A DNA stretch of 37,972 nucleotides, from positions 9,498 through 47,469 of the forward strand of contig LUGL01000008.1 in assembly GCA_002796835.1 (NCBI GenBank). Direction: 5' to 3'. Under the pieces are notes generated by a model, which did not search any database, was not told the origin of the DNA, and saw nothing but the letters and a program-made list of their open reading frames with translations. Position 1 is the first letter of the stretch. Every line of letters begins with the position of its first letter. A program made the translations under genes and the position numbers. This DNA comes from Elainella saxicola E1. GTDB lineage: Bacteria; Cyanobacteriota; Cyanobacteriia; Elainellales; Elainellaceae. Positions 17,001 through 25,803 of the stretch are shown piece after piece.

Positions 17001-17357
17001 TCAATGCGCTGGTAATCCCGCAATTTCTAGAACGGGACGAATTTCGACCGTGCCCACTCGGGCTCCTGGAATTCGGTTGGCGATCGCAATGGCTTCATCC
17101 AAATCCTGAGCATGAACCAGGTAGAACCCGCCCAATTGTTCACGAGTCTCAGCAAAGGGTCCATCCGTCACAAGCGATTTGCCCTCACGAACGCGGACAC
17201 TGGTTGCCGTTGCAACAGGATGGAGGGGAGCTGATGCCACAAATTGTCCTTTCGTATGGAGATCCTGGGCGACTTGAGCAGATTCCACGTAGCAATGCTC
17301 CCGCTCGGTATCGCTCATGGCGTTTTCGTCCATATAGATCAGCAGTAAGTATTTCAT
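17001..17357 (-). CDS. YCII-related DGPF protein, first gene of the ECF42-type operon
   Basis: A 118-residue YCII/DGPF protein. It starts MKYLLLIYMDENAMSD, has the signature VTDGPFAETREQLGGFYLV (about residues 63-81) and ends DEAIAIANRIPGARVGTVEIRP. The DGPF signature defines the partner proteins of ECF42 sigma factors. A very strong AAAGGAGG site precedes ATG 17357. The gene leads a minus-strand run (DGPF, VOC, YCII, VOC, DUF899, DUF1579) and lies directly below two promoters of ECF type. Its chemical role is not known. Confidence 0.92.
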   Translation of the reverse strand: MKYLLLIYMDENAMSDTEREHCYVESAQVAQDLHTKGQFVASAPLHPVATATSVRVREGKSLVTDGPFAETREQLGGFYLVHAQDLDEAIAIANRIPGARVGTVEIRPVLEIAGLPAH

Positions 17358-17380
17358 TCGGTTGCCTCCTTTGTTGTTAA

Positions 17381-17407
17381 GTCGAGTGGTGATTGCTCAG
17401 ATCGACA
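17381..17407 (-). promoter_or_regulatory. ECF-type promoter, proximal copy (TGTCGA-N17-CGAC)
   Basis: Reading the minus strand, TGTCGA (17407-17402), 17 bases, then CGAC (17384-17381). The -10-like element lies about 24 bases above ATG 17357. TGTCGA with a CGAC or CGTC -10 is what I recall as the preference of ECF42 sigma factors, and an ECF42-like sigma gene lies next door. The call rests on this and on an identical second copy. Confidence 0.7.
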
Positions 17408-17428
17408 TCTTGTTGAAAAATTTTATTT

Positions 17429-17447
17429 AGTACAATTGAACTGTACT
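17429..17447. promoter_or_regulatory. Inverted repeat AGTACA-N7-TGTACT between the two promoters
   Basis: A perfect 6-bp inverted repeat around ATTGAAC. Its left part, AGTACAATTGAACT, differs at one position from the consensus I recall for cyanobacterial LexA sites (RGTACNNNDGTWCB). It lies between the twin ECF promoters and upstream of the sigma gene, so it could be an operator for either side. The factor is not established. Confidence 0.35.
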
Positions 17448-17461
17448 GTCTTTGTCAGTCA

Positions 17462-17488
17462 GTCGAACGAGAACTCCTCAAATCGACA
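17462..17488 (-). promoter_or_regulatory. ECF-type promoter, distal copy (TGTCGA-N17-CGAC)
   Basis: Reading the minus strand, TGTCGA (17488-17483), exactly 17 bases, then CGAC (17465-17462). It is spaced 81 bases from the proximal copy. The upstream flanks also agree: CTCA[GA]ATCGACA[TC]CTTGT followed by an A run on the + strand. The pair therefore looks like a duplicated promoter. It overlaps the open frame upstream of the sigma gene, which argues for a sigma start at or after 17517. Confidence 0.68.
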
Positions 17489-17516
17489 CCTTGTCCAAAA
17501 AACTTTGTGCCGTTTT

Positions 17517-18791
17517 ATGACAGGTATGGCTTCAACTCCAAAATCCAATGTTGCTCAGGCGATCGCATCCGTCTATCGGACTGAATGGGGGCGCATTATC
17601 GCTATTCTGATTCGGCTGGTAGGAGATTTTGATCTGGCTGAAGAAGCCGCTCAGGAAGCGTTTGCAGCGGCAGTCAATCAGTGGCAAACTAGCGGTATCC
17701 CCGATCTTCCTCGCGCCTGGATTATCCGCACTGCTCGATATAAAGCGATCGATCGACTCCGCCGCCGAACACGACTCACCGAAAAGCTGGAATGGTACGC
17801 GGCATCTGGGTTAATTCCATCGAGCGAAGAGCCAACCTACGACAGTGATGAAATTGGAGACGATCGCCTGCGATTAATTTTCACCTGTTGCCACCCAGCA
17901 TTGGCGATCGAAACCCAGGTCGCGTTGACCCTCCGGATGCTGGGCGGATTGGAAACCGACGAAATTGCCCGCGCCTTTCTCGTGCCGACCGCAACGATGG
18001 CACAACGCCTGGTCCGAGCTAAACGCAAAATTCGCGATGCAGGCATTCCCTATAAAGTGCCAGAAACGACCGATCTCTCTCCTCGGATAGAGGCAGTGCT
18101 GGCGGTGATCTATCTCATCTTCAATGAAGGCTATGCGGCAACAAAAGGGGATTTGATGGCGCGGGCTGACCTCTGTACTGAAGCGATTCGACTAGGGCAA
18201 CTGCTGCGACAATTGCTGGCCCCCCAAACGCCCTCGGACGTTACGGCACTGGTGGCGCTCATGTTGTTACATGACTCGCGGCGAGATGCCCGTTTGGATG
18301 AAGCTGGCGATCTGATTTTGCTAGAAGATCAGGATCGCAGTCGTTGGAACCATCTACAAATCGCTGAAGCATTGCCTCTTGTGGAAGAAGCGTTGCGCGG
18401 CGGTACGGGAGTTTATGCCCTGCAAGCGGCGATCGCCGCTCTCCATTGTCAGGCCGCGCGGGCAGAAGAAACAGATTGGGCGCAAATTGTGCAACTCTAT
18501 GAGGTGTTGGAACGCTTGCACCCTTCACCCATTGTTTCTCTAAACCGAGTGGTGGCGATCGCGATGGCAAACAGTCCTCAAGCCGCATTTGGATTGATTG
18601 ATCGACTTGCTGCAGAACTGGACAGCTATCATCTATTTCATGCGACCCGTGCAGACTTATTACGGCGAGTCGGAGCATTCGAGGACGCAACCCAGAGCTA
18701 CAAACGAGCCCTAGAATTAGTTACAAATGACAGTGAGCGCCGCTTCCTGGAACGTCGGCTGTGCGAAGCGACTGTGCGAAGTTCAGCCTAA
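17517..18791 (+). CDS. ECF42-like RNA polymerase sigma factor (COG4941/DUF6596)
   Basis: A 424-residue long ECF sigma factor. Region 2 is YRTEWGRIIAILIRLVGDFDLAEEAAQEAF and then PRAWIIRTARYKAIDRLRRR (residues about 16-87). Region 4 is TQVALTLRMLGGLETDEIARAFLVPTATMAQRLVRAKRKIR. The long C-terminal extension (about residues 185-420) contains FNEGYAATKGDLMARADLCTEAIRL and TPR-like repeats (AFEDATQSYKRALELV). That layout and the divergent DGPF operon fit the ECF42 group, in which the extension is thought to control activity and no anti-sigma factor is encoded. Start is taken at ATG 17517; 17526 is an alternative, and the frame open to 17436 would cover a promoter. Confidence 0.88.
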   Translation: MTGMASTPKSNVAQAIASVYRTEWGRIIAILIRLVGDFDLAEEAAQEAFAAAVNQWQTSGIPDLPRAWIIRTARYKAIDRLRRRTRLTEKLEWYAASGLIPSSEEPTYDSDEIGDDRLRLIFTCCHPALAIETQVALTLRMLGGLETDEIARAFLVPTATMAQRLVRAKRKIRDAGIPYKVPETTDLSPRIEAVLAVIYLIFNEGYAATKGDLMARADLCTEAIRLGQLLRQLLAPQTPSDVTALVALMLLHDSRRDARLDEAGDLILLEDQDRSRWNHLQIAEALPLVEEALRGGTGVYALQAAIAALHCQAARAEETDWAQIVQLYEVLERLHPSPIVSLNRVVAIAMANSPQAAFGLIDRLAAELDSYHLFHATRADLLRRVGAFEDATQSYKRALELVTNDSERRFLERRLCEATVRSSA

Positions 18792-19207
18792 CGATGTTTG
18801 CCGCATCTCTCAATCTTGAAGATCCCAATTTTGTGACTTGCAAGCCGGAGGGATCGAATGCAGAACCTAAAGCCAAAATTGCCGATCGCACTCAGGTCCG
18901 TAACCTCCGTTCAGTCTCAGATCAGCCAACCGATCGGCTCCGTGTAACAGCATGGGCAACCAGGAAGGGTTGAACGCACTATGGTGCAGCAGTGTCATTG
19001 TTAGCGTGGCATCCAAGATTTGTTCGATCGGCACCTGATGTCCTTCTGGTCAGATAGTTAGCCGAATTGGACGAGGAACTCCAATTTTCCCTTTAACATA
19101 AATTATTTTACAGATTTGCAGAAAAGGCTGTATCTTTCCAAAAATGGACAAAAAGCGATTGATGTTCCTGCTTCCCGGCTTCGCTTTCACCAAGGAGCAA
19201 ATCATTT
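18792..19207. other. 416-base intergenic region, no gene recognised
   Basis: Short open frames here (for example + 18761-18973) have no recognisable family and look incidental. CGATCG sites are present, so the DNA is native in style. A ribosome site AAGGAG (19192-19197) near the right end serves the next gene. No terminator, repeat or RNA structure stood out by eye. Confidence 0.5.
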
Positions 19208-22200
19208 ATGGTTCCACGGAAAGATATAACATGTTTTGGGCCAGCAAATGCTCTTGCTCCTAAATTTCGCCTCCGCACTACGCTGATTGTCTCATTTGTT
19301 TTGCAGGTTCTTGCGATCGTTGGACTGGTTGGCTATCTCTACCTCCGCAATGAACAGAAAGCAATTGAGGAAATTGCGACTCAATCAGGGCAGAAGATTG
19401 CGGTTGGTGTTGAGCAGAATTTACGTAGCTACCTGGCAATTCCGCATTTGGTGAATCAAAATAATACAGTTGCGATCAACCTGGGACAACTAAATTTGCA
19501 AAACTTGCCGGGGTTAGAGCAATATTTTTGGCGGCAGTTGCAAGTGTTTGATACCCTCACGTTCGTTGGCATCGGGTTTGAAAACCGCAACATTTTGGGG
19601 GCTGGACTCAATGATGATGGGTCTTTCACTCTGGGGGTTGCAACTCAGGCAAACGGCTATGATTTTCGCACCTATGCGATCGATCAAACTGGCGATCGAC
19701 TGCAATTACTGCACTACCAATCGAACTTCGATCCGCGCACTCGTCCTTGGTATAAAGCCGCTGTAGCTGCTGGTAAACCAACGTGGAGTGAGATTTACCC
19801 GAATACAACCGGACTGAGTGCCTACCTAAGTGCATCAATGCCTTTTTACAACCAGCAAGGTGACTTGCAGGGAGTCCTGCTGACAAACATCAACCTCTCC
19901 AAGATTGGCAACTTCTTGCAGGGCTTAGAGATAGGCAAAACTGGACAAGTTTTTATCGTTGAGCGATCGGGTTCGTTAGTGGCAACTTCTACAGGTGAGA
20001 GCCCCTTTCACAGCGGATCAAAAGACTCTGGTGCAGAACGAGTAAAAGCAATTGAGAGTGACAATCTGCTGACTCAATCCACAATGCAATATTTAACTAA
20101 GAACTTTTCTGAGAAAAATAGAATTAATATTCAAATTTCAAAACTGCTAAAATTCGAGGTCAAAGGTCAGCAAAAATTCTTACAGGTGTCGCCCTTTCAA
20201 GATCAATTTGGGTTGGATTGGCTGATTATAGTGGTAATTCCCGAATCTGATTTCACGGGACAGATAGCCGCAAATACGCAGAACGCCATTCAGCTCACTC
20301 TGGTGGCTCTAGTTGTCGCGATTGCCCTTGGCGTTTTGATGGCTCAATGGATTAGCCGTCCAATTTTGCGAGTTTCACAAGCCGCTGAAGCAATTGCTAG
20401 AGGAAATCTTGACCAGCACATAGAGTCTAGCCGCATCACTGAACTTGCAACTCTAGCTAATTCCTTCAACAATATGGCGGGGCAGCTGCAGGCCTCTTTT
20501 TCTGCTTTGAGACAAAATGAAAGCCAAAATCGAGCAATTGTGGAAGCCCTGCCCGATCTACTTTTCCGCGCTAAAGCAGATGGGACTTATATTGATAATC
20601 CGATCGGTCAAAATCGTCTTAAAGCTTTATTTGGTGGCAATCGATCGTTGAAAGGAGTCAACATAGCGGACTCTCTGCCATCTCAACAGGCACAGCAGCG
20701 GATGCAGGCGATTCGGCAGGCCTTACAGATGGGTCAATTGCAGGTTTATGAACAGCAGCTTTCATTGAATGATCAAACGATTGCTGAAGAAGTAAGAATC
20801 GTAAAGGTCGCCGACGATGAAGTTCTGATCATGGTGCGTGATGTCACTGAGCGCAAGCAGCTAGAAGTTGCCTTGCAAGAGAGCGAAGCCCGCTTTCGGG
20901 GAGTCGTTGAACAAGCTAGCGTCGGGATTGCCTTAGTGACGTTAACCGGACAGTTTAGCCTGGTGAATCGACGGTTGTGCCAACTGTTTGGCCATTCGGA
21001 GGCAGAACTGTGTCAGTTAACGCATCTGGACGTGACCCATCCAGACGATCGAGCTGCCACTACTGCAGCAATTCGTCGTTTACTTGCAAGAGAAGTTTCA
21101 ACCTTTTCGCTTGATCAACGCTACATTCGCAAAGATGGGCAGATTCAATGGTGCAATCTAACGACTTCTTCAATTTATAACTCCCAAGGAGAGTTGCAAT
21201 ATCTGCTGGGGATTTGGGTAGATATATCAGAACGCAAACGCCAAAATGAAATCCTGGAAGCAATGGTGGAGGAACGTACCACTGAACTAGCAAAAGCCAA
21301 CGCTGCCCTCAGAGCATCAGAAGCCGAACTGCGGGGACTATTTGCCGCAATGGATGATGTGATCACGGTCTACAATCGCCAGGGGACTTGCCTGAAAGTT
21401 GCATCTACCAATCCTAGTTTGCTGATCATGTCGTCAGAAGAGATGGTTGGTCGAAGCATCTATGACATTGTGCCTAAAGATAAAGCAGATCTGCGGCTAC
21501 AGCTCATTCAACAAGTTCTAGAAACTCGTCAGACAACCTCCTTTGAATATAGTTTAAAAATTGCTGGAAACGCCTCATCGGATGAACAGGAAGTCTGGTT
21601 TGCAGCGAACCTGTCTCTCTTATCGGACGATACGGTAATTATGGTCGCACGGGATATCACAGAACGTAAGCAGGTTGAGGAAGCCTTGCAAGCCTCTGAA
21701 GCAGAGTTACGTGCCTTGTTTGCAGCCATGACAGACGTGGTAATTGTTAAGGATATCTACGGGCGCTATTGCAAAATTGCCCCGACTAACCCGTCAAACT
21801 TGCTGTCTTCTGCCTCCGATTTATTAAGTCTAACCGAGCATGATATCTTCCCAAAAGCGCAGGCAGATCGCTTCGTTGACCATATCCAACAGGTGTTGAG
21901 TACTCAGCAGATGATGAGTATTGACTACTGTTTAACGATTGAGAACCGAGAAGTTTGGTTTACTGCCAATGTTTCACCTCTAGCCGCAGATAAAGTAGTT
22001 TGGGTGGCACGCGATATCAGCGAGCGCAAGCGCATCGAAGACGCACGTAAACAAGCAGAAATCGCTCAGCAAGCGCAACTTCATCTTCTACAAGTGATTC
22101 TTGATTCAATGCCGTTTCCAATTTTCTACAAAGATAGTCGAGGTATCTATCTGGGGTGCAACCAGGCATTTCTCGATTATCGCGGCATGACGAGCGAGCA

Positions 22201-24385
22201 AATCGTTGGCAAGTCGGTTTATGAAACTGCACCAGCTCACCTGGCTGAAACCTATGCCGCCGCAGATCAAGCGCTATTGGACTCAGGAGGAACGCAAACC
22301 TACGAAACTCTTGTTGCTTATGCCGATGGGAGTCAGCACGATGTCATTTTCTATAAGGCTGTATTTTTGAATCAGCAGGGCGACATTAGCGGTTTGGTAG
22401 GCGCGATTCTTGATATTAGTGAACGCAAACGGGCAGAAGCCGAGCTGCAAGCTCAACAAGCGTTTCTACGACAAATCCTAGACGCAGTGCCTAGTTCAAT
22501 TTTTGTCAAAGATCGCGAAGGTCGCTTTTTAGTTGTGAACCGATCCGCAGCAGGGATCTATGGTGCAACGGTTGAAGAAATGTTGGGCAAGACCGATCTG
22601 GACTTCAATCGTGATCGTGAAGAAGTAGAACATTACCTAGCTGACAATCAAGAGGTGATGACCACCCAACAAACTAAAATTATCTCCAATCAAGCGATTC
22701 TTAACCGTCAGGGTGAATTGCATTGGTATCAAACTTCGATCAGTCCGTTTATCGACGCGAATGGTGAGGTAAAAGGTATCATCGGTGCATTAACAGATAT
22801 CACCGATCGCAAGCAGGCTGAGGAAGCTCTGCGGCAAAGCGAAGAACGCAATCGTGCAATTCTCCTCGCAATTCCAGATTTAATGACATTCGTGAGTGCT
22901 GAAGGAATTTACCTCGACTCGATCCGGAGCAATTCGCTAGTTGACCTTGTTCCAATGGACACGAATCCAGTTGGTAAACACTTCAATGAGCTGTTGCCAC
23001 CGGAAATAGCGACCAGACAAATTGAGGCAATCCAGCGGGCGCTATCCACCGGCGAAGTGCAAATGTATGAACAGCAGCTTGAGTTTGAAGGGCGACAGCA
23101 ATATGAGGAGTTGCGCGTTGTTCCTTGGGGCACGGATGCCGCGTTAATTATGATTCGCAATATTACCGATCGCAAACAGGCTGAAGAGGCCTTGCGTTTG
23201 AGTGAGCTAAAATATCGCAGCATTTTTGAGAATTCCCAGGTTGGCATCGGTCGTAGCCGACCAGAGGACGGCCTCATTCTGGATGCCAATCAACGATTGG
23301 TTGAAATTCTCGGCTTCAATTCCGCCGCAGATTTGATCGGTCAGCGATACACAACTGAATTCTACTGGAACTTCGACGATCGCCAGCGAATTTTAGCAGA
23401 GCTAGAACAGCAGGGAGAAGTACGTGATCTTGAACTGCCAGTCCGGCGTCAGGATAATTCTATGCTCTGGGGAATGTTCTCTCTCAAACAAAATTTAGAA
23501 GAATCTTGCTTTGAGTTTGTGATTACAGATATTAGCGATCGGAAGCAGGCAGAAGCGGCACTGCAAAACAGCTTAACTCAACTTGCTCTAGCGAATCAGG
23601 AGATCCAATTGCTCAATCAACGTCTGGAAAGCGAGAATCTCCGCTTAAGTGCCGAATTATCAGTGGTTCGTCAGCTTCAGCAAATGATTCTACCAAAAGA
23701 ACAAGAGCTTAGAGAAATCGCTGGGTTAGAAATCGCTGGATTTATGGAACCTGCCGATGAGGTTGGAGGCGACTACTACGATGTCATTCAACACGACGAT
23801 CGGGTCAAAATTGGCATCGGTGATGTGACAGGGCATGGTCTAGAGAGCGGTGTATTGATGATTATGGTCCAAACAGCGGTCCGCACTCTGCTTACCAATA
23901 ATGAAACAGATCCGCGTCGCTTCTTGAATACCGTTAATCGGGTGATTTATGACAACACTCAGCGGATGAATTCCAAGAAAAATCTATCGCTTGTTTTGTT
24001 AGACTATCAAGCTGGGCAAGTAAGGCTGAGCGGACAACATGAAGAGATATTAGTCGTTCGATCGAATGGTCAAGTCGAACGCATTGATACTACCGATCTC
24101 GGCTTCTTTTTAGGGCTGGTGCCCGATATTACTGAATTTATTGCTCAGTCTGAAGTCCAGTTACAGTCAGGTGACAGCCTTATTCTCTATACAGACGGTA
24201 TTGTCGAAGCTGAAAATGAAGCCAAGGAATACTATGGTTTGGAGCGATTGTGTCAAGTGGTTAGCGAGAACTGTAGACAATCTGCGATCGAGATTCGACA
24301 AGCCATTGTCGGGGATGTGCAAGCGCATATTGGGAAACAGAAAGTCTACGATGACATTACCTTGCTGGTGCTAAAGCAGAAGTAG
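19208..24385 (+). CDS. Multi-PAS sensor PP2C-type (SpoIIE/RsbU-like) serine phosphatase
   Basis: A 1725-residue membrane sensor expected to dephosphorylate a STAS protein. Order: transmembrane helix (about 24-46), extracytoplasmic Cache-type domain (about 47-350, with FDPRTRPWYKAA), second helix (about 355-380), HAMP (about 383-437). About eight PAS domains then begin near residues 440, 558, 703, 829, 960, 1085, 1210 and 1331, most separated by DRKQAEEAL-type linkers. A coiled coil (1455-1490) leads to the SpoIIE domain. Phosphatase metal motifs are visible as EVGGDYYDV, IGDVTGHG, LYTDGIVEAENE and YDDITLLVL. PAS 1 and 7 resemble each other, as do 3 and 4, pointing to internal duplication. ATG 19208 follows AAGGAG. 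The kinase-like and STAS genes follow. Confidence 0.93.
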   Translation: MVPRKDITCFGPANALAPKFRLRTTLIVSFVLQVLAIVGLVGYLYLRNEQKAIEEIATQSGQKIAVGVEQNLRSYLAIPHLVNQNNTVAINLGQLNLQNLPGLEQYFWRQLQVFDTLTFVGIGFENRNILGAGLNDDGSFTLGVATQANGYDFRTYAIDQTGDRLQLLHYQSNFDPRTRPWYKAAVAAGKPTWSEIYPNTTGLSAYLSASMPFYNQQGDLQGVLLTNINLSKIGNFLQGLEIGKTGQVFIVERSGSLVATSTGESPFHSGSKDSGAERVKAIESDNLLTQSTMQYLTKNFSEKNRINIQISKLLKFEVKGQQKFLQVSPFQDQFGLDWLIIVVIPESDFTGQIAANTQNAIQLTLVALVVAIALGVLMAQWISRPILRVSQAAEAIARGNLDQHIESSRITELATLANSFNNMAGQLQASFSALRQNESQNRAIVEALPDLLFRAKADGTYIDNPIGQNRLKALFGGNRSLKGVNIADSLPSQQAQQRMQAIRQALQMGQLQVYEQQLSLNDQTIAEEVRIVKVADDEVLIMVRDVTERKQLEVALQESEARFRGVVEQASVGIALVTLTGQFSLVNRRLCQLFGHSEAELCQLTHLDVTHPDDRAATTAAIRRLLAREVSTFSLDQRYIRKDGQIQWCNLTTSSIYNSQGELQYLLGIWVDISERKRQNEILEAMVEERTTELAKANAALRASEAELRGLFAAMDDVITVYNRQGTCLKVASTNPSLLIMSSEEMVGRSIYDIVPKDKADLRLQLIQQVLETRQTTSFEYSLKIAGNASSDEQEVWFAANLSLLSDDTVIMVARDITERKQVEEALQASEAELRALFAAMTDVVIVKDIYGRYCKIAPTNPSNLLSSASDLLSLTEHDIFPKAQADRFVDHIQQVLSTQQMMSIDYCLTIENREVWFTANVSPLAADKVVWVARDISERKRIEDARKQAEIAQQAQLHLLQVILDSMPFPIFYKDSRGIYLGCNQAFLDYRGMTSEQIVGKSVYETAPAHLAETYAAADQALLDSGGTQTYETLVAYADGSQHDVIFYKAVFLNQQGDISGLVGAILDISERKRAEAELQAQQAFLRQILDAVPSSIFVKDREGRFLVVNRSAAGIYGATVEEMLGKTDLDFNRDREEVEHYLADNQEVMTTQQTKIISNQAILNRQGELHWYQTSISPFIDANGEVKGIIGALTDITDRKQAEEALRQSEERNRAILLAIPDLMTFVSAEGIYLDSIRSNSLVDLVPMDTNPVGKHFNELLPPEIATRQIEAIQRALSTGEVQMYEQQLEFEGRQQYEELRVVPWGTDAALIMIRNITDRKQAEEALRLSELKYRSIFENSQVGIGRSRPEDGLILDANQRLVEILGFNSAADLIGQRYTTEFYWNFDDRQRILAELEQQGEVRDLELPVRRQDNSMLWGMFSLKQNLEESCFEFVITDISDRKQAEAALQNSLTQLALANQEIQLLNQRLESENLRLSAELSVVRQLQQMILPKEQELREIAGLEIAGFMEPADEVGGDYYDVIQHDDRVKIGIGDVTGHGLESGVLMIMVQTAVRTLLTNNETDPRRFLNTVNRVIYDNTQRMNSKKNLSLVLLDYQAGQVRLSGQHEEILVVRSNGQVERIDTTDLGFFLGLVPDITEFIAQSEVQLQSGDSLILYTDGIVEAENEAKEYYGLERLCQVVSENCRQSAIEIRQAIVGDVQAHIGKQKVYDDITLLVLKQK

Positions 24386-24761
24386 AACAAGTGAGATTAA
24401 GATATTTAAAGTTTTCTGCGCAAAAATAATCATTGAACTGTATCTATGTATTTATTTATACCAATAGAAATATTGAGCTTAAACCATGACACTTGTCACG
24501 ATCTGAATCGAATGTCAGGCTCAAACCATGACACTTGTCACGATCTGAATTGGATGCTTGTAATAATATGAGAGGTCTAAATATAATTAGAGGGTCATTA
24601 AGGAAGAGTAATTGCTACCGGAGTTTCTGACTATAATCACTAACCCAGCCAACTCAGCTAAACTCAGTCGATTTCCTATACTTTACCTTAAAGGCATTCA
24701 GCGCTGCCTGTAGAACACATTGCTAAACAAACGGTTAAAGCAAAAGTCATCGTCAACAACA
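24386..24761. promoter_or_regulatory. Intergenic region with tandem 38-bp regulatory repeats
   Basis: Upstream of the GHKL gene. It holds two near-identical 38-bp units at 24477-24514 and 24519-24556 (period 42), each containing the dyad TGACACTTGTCA. The rest is AT-rich. Below the repeats, TTGGAT/TAATAAT-like sequence (24550-24570) might be a promoter. No gene is seen. Confidence 0.6.
24477..24556. repeat. Tandem 38-bp direct repeat carrying TGACA-N2-TGTCA dyads
   Basis: Two units of 38 bases with 3 differences. The central dyads are at 24487-24498 and 24529-24540, so their centres are 42 bases or four helical turns apart, on the same DNA face. The same dyad type is found at 26103-26114 and 32061-32072. 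This spacing and repetition fit a dimeric regulator binding cooperatively. Confidence 0.75.
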
Positions 24762-25418
24762 ATGGTTAGTGATCCTTTCAAAACAACACCAGCTCGTGCC
24801 GTACAGCAAGCAGAAAGTTCCTGCTCAGAAATTACAGTTGGGCAGATATTTGGAGAATTTCTGGAGAATTTACCCGAAAGTCGGGAATATTTACTGCTTG
24901 TCTTCTCCCCTAGTTCTCTTCCATTAAAGAAGCGATGGCGCACCAATGGTTTATCCGCAGATTTTTTGGCAGATTATTTAGCAGTTTTCTTTCCTGGCGA
25001 TGAAGGCAATCCAGAGACAGTAGGCAAACAGGATCAAATTCAAGGTACTGTTAGCTATATTGCAAATGAACTTCTAGAGAATGCAATGAAGTTCAGCGAT
25101 GACGGCGCTCCAACCTCTATCCGAATTGAGCTACAGCTGTATCTCAGTAAATTAGTGTTTTTAGTAACAAATAGCATTAAGCCAAATACTATCCAAAGCT
25201 ATCAAGCGTTTATACAAGAGGTGCTCGCCTCTAATCCAAGTGAGATGTTGTTTCGTCGGCTAGAACAGCTTGCTCAAGATGACACTCTTAAATGCTCTGG
25301 ATTGGGTCTCGTAACCATCATGAATGATTATTCGGCTAGGCTGGGTTGGAAATTTGAAACGATTCCGGGAACTCCAGAAGTTACAATTGTTACGACAATG
25401 GTGCAAGTAAACGTTTGA
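24762..25418 (+). CDS. GHKL ATPase / anti-sigma kinase-like protein (slr1658/DUF6272, SiaB-like family)
   Basis: A 218-residue protein with an ATP-binding GHKL core. The N-box is IANELLENAMKFSDDGAPT (E, N and K in the usual places) and a G-box-like CSGLGLVTIMNDY lies near the C-terminus. This fits the cyanobacterial slr1658-type regulators and the SiaB/DUF6272 group, which act as serine kinases on STAS-like partners. It sits between a SpoIIE phosphatase and a STAS protein, the classic partner-switching trio. The start ATG 24762 has no ribosome site; TTG 24720 is in frame but equally poor. Direct repeats with dyads lie upstream, so regulated transcription is likely. Kinase activity is an inference. 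Confidence 0.84.
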   Translation: MVSDPFKTTPARAVQQAESSCSEITVGQIFGEFLENLPESREYLLLVFSPSSLPLKKRWRTNGLSADFLADYLAVFFPGDEGNPETVGKQDQIQGTVSYIANELLENAMKFSDDGAPTSIRIELQLYLSKLVFLVTNSIKPNTIQSYQAFIQEVLASNPSEMLFRRLEQLAQDDTLKCSGLGLVTIMNDYSARLGWKFETIPGTPEVTIVTTMVQVNV

Positions 25419-25458
25419 ACGAGCTGAATCCAGGGAATTACTAAGAGGGTTTGAGAGA

Positions 25459-25803
25459 ATGGAGCTTAAGACTGAAGATTATTGCGTCTGGTATGATACA
25501 GCAACTCAAACCCTGACCTGTCAAGGCACATTGAGATTAGCTGACCTGGAGGAGTACACCCCAATCTGGCAACTGCTGAATGAGGTAATCAGCCAGAAGC
25601 CAAATCTGCTGACGTTGGATTTACGGAGGCTAAAATACCTAAACAGTTCTGGATTCAATGTCTTGTCAAGATTTGTGCTGAAAGTTCGTCAAGAAGCCAC
25701 AATGCAGTTGCTCGTTCAGGCGTCTAAGCAAATTGCTTGGCAGGAAAAATCGCTAAAGAATTTGCAGCGGGTGATGCCCAGTCTACAGTTTGAAATAGAA
25801 TAA
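25459..25803 (+). CDS. STAS-domain protein (anti-sigma-factor antagonist-like, slr1659-type)
   Basis: A 114-residue STAS-fold protein. The strand-helix pattern LLTLDLRRLKYLNSSGFNVLSRFVLKV includes NSSG, where S63 or S64 occupies the position phosphorylated in SpoIIAA and RsbV. It follows the GHKL gene by 40 bases, the order usual for cyanobacterial slr1658/slr1659 pairs. The likely role is to be phosphorylated by the GHKL partner and dephosphorylated by the multi-PAS phosphatase, passing the signal to an unknown target. No sigma factor gene is adjacent, so the final target is open. Confidence 0.85.
   Translation: MELKTEDYCVWYDTATQTLTCQGTLRLADLEEYTPIWQLLNEVISQKPNLLTLDLRRLKYLNSSGFNVLSRFVLKVRQEATMQLLVQASKQIAWQEKSLKNLQRVMPSLQFEIE

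Noticed and set aside
18761-18973. 70-codon open frame after the sigma gene
   Set aside because: It overlaps the sigma 3' end, has no ribosome site and matches no family pattern.
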